Source: Solirubrobacteraceae bacterium
Lineage (GTDB): Bacteria > Actinomycetota > Thermoleophilia > Solirubrobacterales > Solirubrobacteraceae
Direction: 5' to 3'
DNA: 64,000 nucleotides
Assembly (NCBI GenBank): GCA_030447275.1
Contig: JAUJPF010000004.1
Coordinates: 1-64,000, forward strand
Each line of letters starts with the position of its first letter. Positions within the stretch are counted from its first letter, which is position 1. Shown here one piece after another: positions 37,919 to 45,721 of the stretch. The notes below the pieces were generated by a model. That model did not search any database. It had not been told where the DNA came from and saw nothing but the letters and a program-made list of their open reading frames with translations. The translations under genes and the position numbers were made by a program.

Positions 37919-37945
37919 CTGTCAGCCGTTTCTCGCATGCTGTGG
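37893..37945 (+). repeat. Palindromic dispersed repeat, copy 2
   Basis: CACCACACAATGCG, AGAAACCGTTGAC, TGTCAGCCGTTTCTCGCAT and GCTGTGG form a near-palindrome of about 50 nt with arms TGCGAGAAACCG and CSGTTTCTCGCA. It lies between convergent genes, so it could also serve as a terminator here. It shares about 85% identity with copy 1 at 28941-28991. Confidence 0.8.
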
Positions 37946-37951
37946 GGTGAG

Positions 37952-38455
37952 CTAGTCGCCGCCGGCCGCGGCGCGCTGCTTGGCCTCGCGGCGCGCAGCG
38001 GCCGCTGCGCGCAGCTGCTCGTGCTCGACCTGGCGCTTGAGCTGCTGGAGCGTGCGGCGCAGGTTGGCGGTCACCGTCGGCGCGGCGACGCGCTCGGCGG
38101 CCCAGCCGAGCAGACCCGAGCCGGCGACGCCGTAGCTCAGCCGGAACTCGACGTCGGTGCGGCCGAAGCGCCGCTCGCGCAGCCGCCAGCGCCCGCGCTG
38201 GTCGATGCCGGTGACCGACGTCCACGCCATGTCGCTCGGCGCGTCCCACTCGACGACCTCGACGAGCCCGCCGATCTCGGCCGAGCGCACGCGCATGAGC
38301 ATCCGGTACCGCGCGCCGCAGCCCGTCGGCTCCTCGGACTCGACCTCCCAGCGGGTGATGCCCGCCATGAAGTGCAGGTAGCGCGCCGGGTCGGCGATGA
38401 ACGCCCACACGGCGTCGGCCGGCGCCGAGACCTGGATGCTCGCGCCGACCCTCAT
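37952..38455 (-). CDS. SRPBCC/START-like (polyketide cyclase-type) lipid-binding protein
   Basis: The 167-residue protein begins VGASIQVSAPADAVWAFIAD and continues with RYLHFMAGITRWEVE, TGCGARYRML, VVEWDAPSDMAWTSVTG and RRFGRTDVEFRLSY. This is the SRPBCC helix-grip fold that holds a hydrophobic ligand. The C-terminal 50 residues form an Arg/Ala-rich helix. ATG 38455 overlaps the stop of the upstream acyltransferase gene (ATGA), and the SCP2-hydrolase gene lies further upstream. All three fit a lipid-handling operon. The ligand is unknown. Confidence 0.8.
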   Translation of the reverse strand: MRVGASIQVSAPADAVWAFIADPARYLHFMAGITRWEVESEEPTGCGARYRMLMRVRSAEIGGLVEVVEWDAPSDMAWTSVTGIDQRGRWRLRERRFGRTDVEFRLSYGVAGSGLLGWAAERVAAPTVTANLRRTLQQLKRQVEHEQLRAAAAARREAKQRAAAGGD

Positions 38456-39414
38456 CCGATCACGGGGAACCGGCGCTCGGCGGCCAGCGCGTCGAGCGTC
38501 TCCTGCATGAGCCGGGTGACGTGGTCGTAGACCTCGTCGAGGTCCGGGTCGTCGCCGAACGCCTCGCGCACGTGGATCGGCGGCAGCGCCTCGACGGTGA
38601 TCTTCGCCGGCAGCGGGATGTGCCCGAGGAAGTCGCCGACGTTGATCCCCCACGGCGGGGCGATCGAGATCGGCAGCACCTTCAGGCGGAAGGCGCGGTC
38701 GAGCATGAGCAGCTTGGCGAGAGTCTCTCCGCGGGACAGGAAGAGCGACGTCTCCTGCCCGCCGATCGCGACGACGGGGACGATCGGCACGTCGTGCTCG
38801 AGCGCGGTGCGGATCCAGCCCTTGCGGCCGTCGAAGTCGACGACGTTGCGCTCCCACACCGGACGGTGGACCTCGTAGTCGCCGCCCGGGTAGACGAGCA
38901 GCGCGTTGCCCTCCTCGAGCGTCTTGCGCGCGTTCTCGCGCGACGCCGCGACGACGCCCCACCTCTTCAGGAAGCCGAGGCCGGGAAACGACACCACGAG
39001 GTTGTGGGCCAGCGTGTAGAGCTCGCGCTCGACGCCGAAGTAGGCGGAGTAGGCGAGCATGAACACGCCGGTGTCGACGGTCAGGTTGCCGCCGGAGTGG
39101 TTGCCGACGAGCAGGACCGGCCCCTTCTCCGGGATGTTCCCGAGGCCGCGCACCTCCCCGCGGAAGTACAGGCTGGAGAGCAGCCACAGGCCGGGCAGCG
39201 TCTCGCGGATGTAGTCCGGGTCGCGGTCGTCGAGGTTCGCCTCGGGGATCCGCCTGGCGACCTGGCCGCCGATCGCGCGCAGGAACCGCTCCGGCAGGCT
39301 CGGACCGCCGCCGCGCTCCTCGGCCTCGGCGTCGGCGCCCAGCGCGCCGCGGACGCGCTCGCCGTCGCCCGAGTGCCCGTTGCGCGACGCGCCAGTGGTC
39401 GAGGTGCCGGCCAT
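38452..39414 (-). CDS. Lysophospholipid acyltransferase-family protein
   Basis: The PlsC-like domain has VLLVGNHSGGNLTVDTGVFM, a variant of the NHX4D catalytic motif with a longer spacer. It also has GVVAASRENARKTLEEGNAL, LVYPGGDYEVHRP in place of the usual FPEGTR, and VPIVPVVAIGGQETSLFLSR. This is the diacylglycerol acyltransferase-like actinobacterial subgroup, so an unusual acyl acceptor is possible. TACGGT lies eight nucleotides before the ATG on the minus strand. The Gly/Asn-rich first 30 residues are not conserved. It overlaps the SRPBCC gene downstream. Confidence 0.83.
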   Translation of the reverse strand: MAGTSTTGASRNGHSGDGERVRGALGADAEAEERGGGPSLPERFLRAIGGQVARRIPEANLDDRDPDYIRETLPGLWLLSSLYFRGEVRGLGNIPEKGPVLLVGNHSGGNLTVDTGVFMLAYSAYFGVERELYTLAHNLVVSFPGLGFLKRWGVVAASRENARKTLEEGNALLVYPGGDYEVHRPVWERNVVDFDGRKGWIRTALEHDVPIVPVVAIGGQETSLFLSRGETLAKLLMLDRAFRLKVLPISIAPPWGINVGDFLGHIPLPAKITVEALPPIHVREAFGDDPDLDEVYDHVTRLMQETLDALAAERRFPVIG

Positions 39415-39432
39415 GCGAGCGGACCGTACCCG

Positions 39433-40686
39433 CTACGCGGCGAGGCCGACCCGCTTCGGCGCGGCGGGCGCGTGGCCCAGCGCGTCGACGCGGCCGAAGA
39501 ACCGGTCGAGCAGGCCGTTGACCTGCTCGGGGCGCTCGACCTGCGGGACGTGGCCGCAGCGCTCGAGCACGATCTGGTCGGCGCGCGGCAGCCAGCGCTC
39601 GACGTGGCGCTTGAAGCCGGCGGGGATCAGGTTGTCGTGGGTGCCCCAGACGAAGAGGCTCGGCGCCGACAGCTCGCTCAGCCGCGGGTAGAAGCCGCCG
39701 CGCCCGAACGGCTTGTCGAGGTAGATGTTGCGGGCGGCGGCGAGGAACGCGAAGCGCCCGCCGGGCGTGCCGTAGATCCGCTGGAACTCCTCGACGACGA
39801 TGTCGGCCATGCTCGGGTCGATCGAGTCCGGGTCGCAGAACAGCGACCAGAACGTCGACTCCACCATCCCGCGCGTGAGCTTGTGGGGAAGGAGGCCGAA
39901 CTCGGGGCGCAGCATCCGCACGATCGGGTGGTACTCGCGCTTGACGAAGGCGACGGCGGGACAGAGCAGCGCGAGGCCGCCGACCCGGTTGGGGTGGCGC
40001 AGGCCGACCTCGATGGCGACGCGGCCGCCCATCGAGTTGCCCACGAGGTGGGCGCGGTCGACGTCGAGCGCGTCCATGACCTCGACGATGCGGTCGGCGA
40101 AGTAGCGGGCGGTGTAGGGGGCCGTCGCAGGCTTGCACGACGAGCCGAAGCCGGGCAGGTCGACGGCGTGGACGCGGTAGCGGTCGCTGAGGGCCGCGGC
40201 GTTGTCGAAGAAGGAGCTCTTCGCGCCGCCGAGGCCATGGATCATCACGACGTCGGGGCCGTTGCCCATCGTCAGGGTGGAGATCTTGGCGCCCTTGGTG
40301 CGGACGTCGTGCATCCGCAGCAGCGGCGGGCGGTCGTCGGGCAGGCGGAACATGCCCTCGAACCCGACGGCGAGGTCGAGGTTGCCGCGCGCGTACAGAC
40401 GGCGCTCACCGAAGGCCTCGATCCCGGACAGCTCGCCCTGGCGCAGGCGCAGCCAGGTCTCGGAGTCGGTGCCGATGACCACGTCGGGGTCGCGGCGGGT
40501 CGCGCCCTTGCGCACGCGTGCGCCGTGCGTGGTGCAGTGGACCTCCCACGTGTGACCGATGTCGCCGAGGCGGATCTGGTAGGTCGCGTCGAAGCCCTCG
40601 GCTGCCCCGAGATACCGCTCCGGGAGCGTGCGGAAGGCCTCCTCGACACGGAGGAGCGGGGTGGCGGCAGGCGCTGACCCAGGCAC
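39433..40686 (-). CDS. SCP2-domain / alpha-beta hydrolase fusion protein
   Basis: The first 120 residues resemble an SCP2 sterol-carrier domain (GFDATYQIRLGDIGHTWEV, DVVIGTDSETWLRLRQGELS and GRRLYARGNLDLAVGFEGMF-like segments). The rest is an alpha/beta hydrolase with VVMIHGLGGAKSSFFD (oxyanion loop), HLVGNSMGGRVAIEVG (nucleophile Ser), SLFVWGTHDNLIP (Asp) and ERCGHVPQVERPEQVN (His). The whole triad is visible. The fusion suggests the carrier domain delivers a lipid substrate to the hydrolase. TACTGT ends eight nucleotides before the GTG start. It heads the lipid-handling group with the acyltransferase and SRPBCC genes. Confidence 0.85.
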   Translation of the reverse strand: MPGSAPAATPLLRVEEAFRTLPERYLGAAEGFDATYQIRLGDIGHTWEVHCTTHGARVRKGATRRDPDVVIGTDSETWLRLRQGELSGIEAFGERRLYARGNLDLAVGFEGMFRLPDDRPPLLRMHDVRTKGAKISTLTMGNGPDVVMIHGLGGAKSSFFDNAAALSDRYRVHAVDLPGFGSSCKPATAPYTARYFADRIVEVMDALDVDRAHLVGNSMGGRVAIEVGLRHPNRVGGLALLCPAVAFVKREYHPIVRMLRPEFGLLPHKLTRGMVESTFWSLFCDPDSIDPSMADIVVEEFQRIYGTPGGRFAFLAAARNIYLDKPFGRGGFYPRLSELSAPSLFVWGTHDNLIPAGFKRHVERWLPRADQIVLERCGHVPQVERPEQVNGLLDRFFGRVDALGHAPAAPKRVGLAA

Positions 40687-40747
40687 CGCGCGCCACAGTA
40701 CCCCGTCGGGCGGCGATCACGGCCGCGGAGGCGTTCGGACCTTCGTC

Positions 40748-40753
40748 TAGGGT
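40748..40753 (+). promoter_or_regulatory. -10-like TAGGGT, 8 nt before the rlmB ATG
   Basis: TAGGGT is eight nucleotides before the ATG at 40762 with no Shine-Dalgarno site, matching the leaderless pattern. Confidence 0.4.
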
Positions 40754-40761
40754 CCGGCGCG

Positions 40762-41517
40762 ATGCGGAAAGAGCGGGGAAAACGGGGCCGCCCCGCGCCC
40801 GAGGGCGGCCGCTCCGACCTCCTCTACGGCCGCAACCCCGTCCGCGAGGCCCTGCGCGGGGGGCGGCGGCGCGTCCGGCGCGTCTGGGCCACGCAGGGCG
40901 CCGCGCGGGAGGACTGGCTCGCGGGCGCGCGCGTGGAGGTGCGGGTGGTGGGGGCCGAGGAGGTCGCCGCCCGAGCCGGGTCCGAGGCGCACCAGGGCGT
41001 CTGCGCCGAGGCCGACGGCTACCCCTACGTCTCCGCGGGAGAGCTGCTGGCCGTCGAGGCCCCGCTGCTCGTCGCCCTCGACGAGGTCCAGGACCCGCAG
41101 AACCTCGGCGCGATCGCCCGCACCGCCGAGTGCGCGGGCGCCCACGGGCTGATCCTCCCCGAGCGCCGCTCCGCCGAGGTCACGCCGGCGGCGGCGAAGG
41201 CCTCCGCCGGCGCCGTCGAGCACCTGGCGATCGCGCGCGTGCGCAACCTCGCCGACTTTCTCGGCGACGCGAAGGCCGCGGGGTGCTGGTGCTACGGCGC
41301 CGACGCGTCCGGGCCCGCCCGCTACGACCAGCCGGACTACGGCGGCGGCGTCGTCCTCGTGCTCGGCGCAGAGGGGAAGGGGCTCAGGCCTCGCGTTGCC
41401 TCGACCTGCGACGCGCTGGTGTCGATTCCGGTGCGCGGTCGTGTCGAGTCGCTCAATGTGTCCGCCGCGTCCGCCATCCTCTTGTACGAAATCTCCCGTT
41501 GCAGGGGTTTCGCTTGA
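40762..41517 (+). CDS. rlmB: 23S rRNA/tRNA 2'-O-methyltransferase, TrmH/RlmB family
   Basis: The SPOUT fold is complete. LLYGRNPVREALRGG is the N-terminal substrate-binding signature. LVALDEVQDPQNLGAIARTA, VVLVLGAEGKGLRPRV and VSIPVRGRVESLNVSAA are the three SpoU motifs that bind S-adenosylmethionine. The 251 residues match RlmB, which methylates G2251 of 23S rRNA. The sigma factor gene sigH follows, as in the conserved rlmB-sigH order of Gram-positive bacteria. The 3' end overlaps the sigH -35 element. Confidence 0.92.
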   Translation: MRKERGKRGRPAPEGGRSDLLYGRNPVREALRGGRRRVRRVWATQGAAREDWLAGARVEVRVVGAEEVAARAGSEAHQGVCAEADGYPYVSAGELLAVEAPLLVALDEVQDPQNLGAIARTAECAGAHGLILPERRSAEVTPAAAKASAGAVEHLAIARVRNLADFLGDAKAAGCWCYGADASGPARYDQPDYGGGVVLVLGAEGKGLRPRVASTCDALVSIPVRGRVESLNVSAASAILLYEISRCRGFA

Positions 41518-41543
41518 CAGGTGTACGGAAGAGTGGGTATACA
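41514..41543 (+). promoter_or_regulatory. Sigma-70-type promoter for sigH
   Basis: TTGACA at 41514-41519 and TATACA at 41538-41543 are separated by 18 nt. Both are near consensus and unusually AT-rich for this genome. The -35 covers the rlmB stop codon. It would give sigH a leader of roughly 135 nt. Confidence 0.65.
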
Positions 41544-41685
41544 TCGCCGCGAATAACGCTGTAGTCGAGGTTCAGCTCCATGGACCGACGGCCCAGTGTG
41601 CCCGACCGTCAGCGGCGCCAGGGGAGGAGCGCGCCACTGAGCAAACGATCCATCGTGCCTGCAAAAACGGTGGAGAAGGAAGCTC

Positions 41686-42333
41686 ATGGCCCGACTCTCC
41701 AGCCAGTCTCAATCTCAGCTTCAGGTCGACGATGGATTTCTCATCGCGATGGCGAAGCAGGGCAACGCCGACGCCTACGAACGGCTCGTTCGCCGGTACT
41801 ACGGCTTCGTCCGCCTGAAGGCGTCCTCGTACTTCCTCGCGGGCGGCGACGGCGACGACCTCATCCAGGAGGGGCTCGTCGGCCTCTACAAGGCGGTGCG
41901 CGACTACCGCTGGGACCGCGAGTCGAGCTTCCGCAACTTCGCGGAGCTGTGCATCACGCGCCAGATCATCACCGCGGTGAAGACCGCGACGCGCAACAAG
42001 CACACGCCGCTCAACCAGTACGTCTCGTTCTCGGCGACGCCGGCCAGCGCCCCGGAGGGCGAGCCGACGCTCGACGAGGTCATCCCGGGCCCGACGGTCC
42101 ACGACCCGGTCAACCAGGTGATCTCGTCCGAGGAGCTGCGGGCGCTGGTCGCCTGCCTGTCGACGGCGCTGTCGGAGCTCGAGTCGCGCGTGCTCGCCCT
42201 CTACCTCGACGGGCGCTCGTACGAGGAGATCGGCGGCCGCATCGGCTGCGACACGAAGACCGTCGACAACGCGCTCCAGCGGGTCAAGCGCAAGGTGGGC
42301 GTGCACCTCAAGGGCCGCGCGATCGTCCACTAG
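41686..42333 (+). CDS. sigH: RNA polymerase sigma factor SigH (Spo0H-like)
   Basis: The 215-residue protein contains YERLVRRYYGFVRLKASSYF and GDGDDLIQEGLVGLYKAVRD (region 2), FRNFAELCITRQIITAVKTA and TRNKHTPLNQYVSF, and region 4 LESRVLALYLDGRSYEEIGG and KTVDNALQRVKRKV. These closely follow Bacillus Spo0H over the whole length. The start ATG has GGAGAAGGAA upstream. Its own promoter lies in the preceding gap. It follows rlmB as in Firmicutes. A sporulation role is not implied; in non-sporing relatives its regulon is unknown. Confidence 0.92.
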   Translation: MARLSSQSQSQLQVDDGFLIAMAKQGNADAYERLVRRYYGFVRLKASSYFLAGGDGDDLIQEGLVGLYKAVRDYRWDRESSFRNFAELCITRQIITAVKTATRNKHTPLNQYVSFSATPASAPEGEPTLDEVIPGPTVHDPVNQVISSEELRALVACLSTALSELESRVLALYLDGRSYEEIGGRIGCDTKTVDNALQRVKRKVGVHLKGRAIVH

Positions 42334-42339
42334 TAGCCT
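42334..42339 (+). promoter_or_regulatory. -10-like TAGCCT, 7 nt before the next ATG
   Basis: TAGCCT comes immediately after the sigH stop and seven nucleotides before the ATG of the small membrane protein. No Shine-Dalgarno site is present. Confidence 0.4.
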
Positions 42340-42346
42340 CGGGCGC

Positions 42347-42709
42347 ATGTCGGCCGTCGCCATCGTCCTCATCGTCATCGCCGTGCTCATCCTGCTGCTG
42401 TTCGCCGGCGGCTACGTCGCCAACGCGCGGCGCCGGGAGGCCGAGCGGGCGGCGCTGCACGCCCGCGCGCGGGAGGCGGACCGCCACCTCGCCGCCGCGC
42501 ACGCGCAGGACAAGGGCTGGGAGCGCGCGGTGCTCGAGCAGGCGGCCCGCGACGCCTACGCGTCGCGCCACGGCGCCCCGCCCGAGCGCCTCACGCTGAT
42601 CCAGGTCGTCGACCGGCCGGGGATCGAGGAGGACGAGGCGATCTTCGACGCCGACGGCCGGCCGCTGCGGATGGAGCGCCGCAGCGGCGACTGGGCCCTC
42701 AGCGAGTAA
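42347..42709 (+). CDS. Small single-pass membrane protein
   Basis: The 120-residue protein starts with a TM helix (AIVLIVIAVLILLLFAGGYV). A charged helix follows (RRREAERAALHARAREADRH), then a C-terminal part with ERLTLIQVVDRPGIEEDEAI and DGRPLRMERRSGDWALSE. No family name is recognised; related short proteins occur in other Solirubrobacterales by general appearance. It is in the same direction as sigH, but its own -10-like element suggests separate expression. Confidence 0.7.
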   Translation: MSAVAIVLIVIAVLILLLFAGGYVANARRREAERAALHARAREADRHLAAAHAQDKGWERAVLEQAARDAYASRHGAPPERLTLIQVVDRPGIEEDEAIFDADGRPLRMERRSGDWALSE

Positions 42710-42742
42710 CGCCCGGCGCGCTCACCGGGTAGCCCTCCAGGC

Positions 42743-43435
42743 ATGCCCTCCGTCCTCAGCCCCGCGCGAGCGGGCGCCGGCGCCCTGTTCGGGTCGCTCG
42801 CCCGGCTGCTCGGCGCCCGGCCGCTGCACCCCGCGGGCATCGGGTTCGCCGCGACGCTCACCGTCGAGGACGCGGCCCTCCCGGGCACGCGGCTGTTCGG
42901 GAAGCCCGCGGTGTGGGACGCGCGGGTGCGGTTCAGCCGCGGGTTCGGGCTGCCCGAGCCGCTGCCGGAGATCCTCTCGATGGCGGTCAAGGTCCCCGAC
43001 GCCTACGGCGCGGGCCGCGACCACGACATCCTGCTCACCGCCACGGGCCGGTGGCCGGTGGCGCGCCACGTGTTCGTCCCCGGCCGCTCGCACCTCGAGC
43101 GCTTCTACTCCTCGGTCCTGCCGTTCCGGGCCGGCGACGCCACCGTGGTCTTCGGCGCCACGCCGCACGGGCCGGTGCCGGCCGTCGAGGGCGACCTCGA
43201 CGAGCTGGCCGCCGCCGCGGCCGGCGACAGGCTCGCCTTCGCCCTCCTCGCGGCACCCCCGCTCGCCCCGTGGCGGACGATCGCGTGGCTCGAGGTGGGA
43301 GCGCGGCTCTCCGACGACGAGGAGGCCGCCCTCGCGTTCAACTCGGACCACACGGGCGGCGGGATCGCGCCCACGGGGGCCGTGAACCGGATCCGGGGCG
43401 GGGCGTACGCGGCGGCGGCGCGCGGACGGGCGTGA
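42743..43435 (+). CDS. Catalase-fold-related protein of unknown activity
   Basis: The 230-residue protein contains LFGKPAVWDARVRFSRGFGL and EILSMAVKVPDAYGAGRDHD. These recall the RFS and GFAVK elements of heme catalases, but the distal His and the heme-ligating Tyr motif are not evident. SPARAGAGALFGSLARLLG at the N-terminus may be a membrane-associated helix. The stop overlaps the GTG of the next small gene. Without the catalytic residues catalase activity is unlikely; a lipid or heme-binding role is possible. Confidence 0.6.
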   Translation: MPSVLSPARAGAGALFGSLARLLGARPLHPAGIGFAATLTVEDAALPGTRLFGKPAVWDARVRFSRGFGLPEPLPEILSMAVKVPDAYGAGRDHDILLTATGRWPVARHVFVPGRSHLERFYSSVLPFRAGDATVVFGATPHGPVPAVEGDLDELAAAAAGDRLAFALLAAPPLAPWRTIAWLEVGARLSDDEEAALAFNSDHTGGGIAPTGAVNRIRGGAYAAAARGRA

Positions 43436-43722
43436 CCTGGGACGACGCCGCGGAGGTCCTGCGCAGCTGGCGAGGGCGGGGCGTCGTGATCGTGCCGTTC
43501 TTGCTGCCGGGGATCTCGCTGACGCCCTTCGCCGGCCCGCTCGTGGTCGAGGAGCCGAAGGCCGGCGTCCTGCGCGTCCGCGTCGAGCCCGACGACGAGC
43601 CCTACATCTCGCTCTTCCGCGCGACGTTCCTCGAGGGCGGCTGGGTCGCGGGGCGCGAGGACTCCGGGCTGTCGATCATGCAGGGCGGCACGCGGGTCGA
43701 CGTGTTCGTCGACGGCGACTAG
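43432..43722 (+). CDS. Small protein of unknown function
   Basis: From GTG 43432, which overlaps the upstream stop (GTGA), 96 residues are encoded. They include VIVPFLLPGISLTPFAGPLV, RVEPDDEPYISLFRATFLEG and a C-terminal RVDVFVDGD. It is beta-rich with no TM segment. No family is recognised. The overlap implies it works with, or is regulated together with, the catalase-fold-related protein. Confidence 0.65.
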   Translation: MTWDDAAEVLRSWRGRGVVIVPFLLPGISLTPFAGPLVVEEPKAGVLRVRVEPDDEPYISLFRATFLEGGWVAGREDSGLSIMQGGTRVDVFVDGD

Positions 43723-43725
43723 GGT
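43720..43725 (+). promoter_or_regulatory. -10-like TAGGGT, 7 nt before the GTG of the NmrA-like gene
   Basis: TAGGGT includes the preceding stop codon and lies seven nucleotides before GTG 43733. There is no Shine-Dalgarno site. Confidence 0.4.
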
Positions 43726-43732
43726 CCGCGTC

Positions 43733-44590
43733 GTGATCCTCGTCATCGGCGCGACGGGAACGACGGGCGGCGCGGCCGTGCGCGAGCTGCTGGAGCGCGG
43801 CGCTCCGGTGCGGGGGCTCACGCGGTCCGAGGAGCGGGCCGAGGAGCTGCGCGCGCTCGGCGCCGAGGCGGCGGTCGGCGACCTCGACGACCCGCTGTCG
43901 CTGATGGGCGCGCTGCGCGGGGTCGAGCGCATGTACCTCGTCTCGCAGCCCGGCGAGCGGCAGGCCGAGCAGGAGCAGAACGCCGTCTCGGCGGCGGAGC
44001 AGGCCGGCGTCTACCACGTCGTGAAGCTGGGGGAGCTCGGGCAGTCGCAGTCCTCGCCGCTGCGCTTCGCGCGCCAGCACGCGGCGGCGACCGAGGCGCT
44101 CCAGGGCTCGTCGCTGCGCTGGACGGTCCTGCTGTCCAACGCGATGATGCAGAACGTGCTGGCGGCGGCGCCGACGATCGTCGACGGCCAGTACCTGTCG
44201 TCGCTCGAGGACGCGCGCGTCGCCCACGTCGACGCGCGCGACGTCGCGGCGGTCGCCGCCCGCGCGCTGTCGGAGGAGGGCCACGAGAACTGCACGTACA
44301 CGCTGACCGGGCCGGAGGCGCTGTCGGACGCCGACCTCGCGACGGCGCTCAGCGACGTGCTCCGCCGTCCCGTCGAGCACGTGCGGCTGAGCGACGAGCA
44401 GGTCGCGGCCGCGCTGCGCACGGCGGGCGTGCCCGAGTGGAACGTCGAGGGGCTCGTCGAGCTGTGGCGCGACGTCTATCGCACGGGCGCGGCGTCGGCC
44501 GTCACCGCCGACGTCGAGGCGCTGCTCGGGCGCCCGCCCACCTCGTTCCGGCAGTTCGCGGCCGACCACCGCGACGCGTTCACCGGCTGA
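43733..44590 (+). CDS. NAD(P)-binding NmrA-like oxidoreductase
   Basis: MILVIGATGTTGGAAVRELL is the glycine-rich Rossmann NAD(P) loop. GAEAAVGDLDDPLSLMGALR, VYHVVKLGELGQSQSSPLRF and WTVLLSNAMMQNV are typical of the atypical SDR subfamily that includes NmrA and azoreductase-like QOR2. The active-site Tyr-Lys pair is missing, as in that group. TLTGPEALSDADLATALSDV matches the usual C-terminal domain. The length is 285 residues. Its 3' end overlaps the convergent GH26-like gene by 11 nt. Confidence 0.85.
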   Translation: MILVIGATGTTGGAAVRELLERGAPVRGLTRSEERAEELRALGAEAAVGDLDDPLSLMGALRGVERMYLVSQPGERQAEQEQNAVSAAEQAGVYHVVKLGELGQSQSSPLRFARQHAAATEALQGSSLRWTVLLSNAMMQNVLAAAPTIVDGQYLSSLEDARVAHVDARDVAAVAARALSEEGHENCTYTLTGPEALSDADLATALSDVLRRPVEHVRLSDEQVAAALRTAGVPEWNVEGLVELWRDVYRTGAASAVTADVEALLGRPPTSFRQFAADHRDAFTG

Positions 44591-45542
44591 GCGCGGCGCG
44601 CAGCGCCCGGCGTCCCCGCGGGTAACGCTTCAGGCGGAACGGCCCGTCGTCGCGCGAGCCCTGGTTGTAGATGAGCATCCGCACGCGCGGGTGGGTCCGG
44701 GCGAAGGCGAAGACGCGCTTGACGAACGACGGGTCGTCGCGTCCCCACAGCGCCCACTCGCCGAACACGAACGGCTTGCCGCGGAACTGCGTGTAGATGC
44801 GCTCGAGCGCGCCCCAGTTCGGGTTCTGCCCGTAGAAGTCGGTGCCCACCCAGTCCACGTACCGCCCGCCCGGCCAGTACCTGCGCGGCTGGTTGGCGGC
44901 GATGTCGAGCGCGACCGCGTTGTGAGGGACCCACATGAGCGCGACGGGCGCCTCGGCCAGCGGGCCGCTGCCCGCCTGCACGGGCGCCATCCTCAGCGCG
45001 CGCAGCTTCGCGTCGACGCGCGCGCGGTCGCCGCCGCGCAGGATCAGCGCGATCCGCCGCCACGCGCTGCGGAACGACCGCGTCGAGTGCCCGGGCCGCG
45101 CCCGCCCGTTCTCATCGAACGCGCAGTACTGGTTCCACGGCCCGTTCATCTCGGCCATGACGCGCAGGTAGAGCGGCTTGCCGCGCTCGGCGATCCGCCC
45201 GCCGAACCGGACGAGGAACGCGTCGCCGCGCCCCGCCGCGATCTGCGCGGGAGAGACCTGCTCGCGCGTCCCCGGCCCGCCGTGCGTCGAGAGGTGGAGC
45301 ATCACCCGGGCGCCCGCGGCGTCCGCGCGCTTGAACGCCCAGTCGGCGTTCCCCCACTCGACGAAGAGCTGGAAGACGTCGGGCCGCCGCCCGGTCTCGC
45401 GCGCGAACGTCTCGAACGAGCCACCGGCGACGCCGTGCAGCACCCCGCCGCGCTCGGGCAGGAAGATGCCGGCGCTCGCTGGAGCGGCGACGACGGCGGC
45501 GGCGACGGCGACGAGGACGAAGGAGACGAGCGAACGGCGCAT
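44580..45542 (-). CDS. Secreted GH26-like beta-mannanase-type protein
   Basis: A signal peptide (LVSFVLVAVAAAVVAAPASA) precedes a TIM-barrel sequence. AEMNGPWNQYC holds the likely acid/base Glu. WVPHNAV, YVDWVGTDFYGQNPNWG and KPFVFGEWALWGRDD follow, the last with the probable nucleophile Glu. This matches the GH26-like group found as single-domain secreted proteins in Thermoleophilia. The 320 residues are complete. Activity on mannan or another beta-glycan is possible but not shown. The tRNA-Thr gene lies upstream on the same strand. Confidence 0.78.
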   Translation of the reverse strand: MRRSLVSFVLVAVAAAVVAAPASAGIFLPERGGVLHGVAGGSFETFARETGRRPDVFQLFVEWGNADWAFKRADAAGARVMLHLSTHGGPGTREQVSPAQIAAGRGDAFLVRFGGRIAERGKPLYLRVMAEMNGPWNQYCAFDENGRARPGHSTRSFRSAWRRIALILRGGDRARVDAKLRALRMAPVQAGSGPLAEAPVALMWVPHNAVALDIAANQPRRYWPGGRYVDWVGTDFYGQNPNWGALERIYTQFRGKPFVFGEWALWGRDDPSFVKRVFAFARTHPRVRMLIYNQGSRDDGPFRLKRYPRGRRALRAALSR

Positions 45543-45621
45543 GGCGGCGCCCCTGAAGTCGGATGCTTCGCGGCCGACCTTGAGGCCGGCCCGGCGACGT
45601 CCATGCTCGCCGTGGCGGCAG

Positions 45622-45695
45622 AGCCGGAGAGGGGATTCGAACCCCTGGCCTGCGCTTTACAAGAGCGCCGCTCTGACCAACTGAGCTACTCCGGC
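45622..45695 (-). tRNA. tRNA-Thr (UGU)
   Basis: On the minus strand the acceptor arms GCCGGAG and CTCCGGC pair perfectly, with discriminator T. The D stem is GCTC/GAGC. The anticodon stem GCGCT/AGCGC holds the loop CTTGTAA with anticodon TGT, and the T arm AGGGG/CCCCT holds TTCGAAT. The total is 74 nt. CCA is not encoded. The anticodon reads ACA and, with wobble modification, other Thr codons. Confidence 0.97.
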
Positions 45696-45721
45696 CGACC
45701 GCCGGAGTGTAGGCCCGCCCG

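Noticed and set aside
37654-37938. Minus-strand 94-codon ORF starting inside the palindromic repeat
   Set aside because: Its wobble positions are poor in G/C compared with the plus-strand frame and it has no ribosome site; the plus-strand ORF is better supported.
42743-43435. Call of a functional heme catalase
   Set aside because: Only short motifs are shared. The distal His and the proximal Tyr motif are not found and the protein is less than half the usual length.
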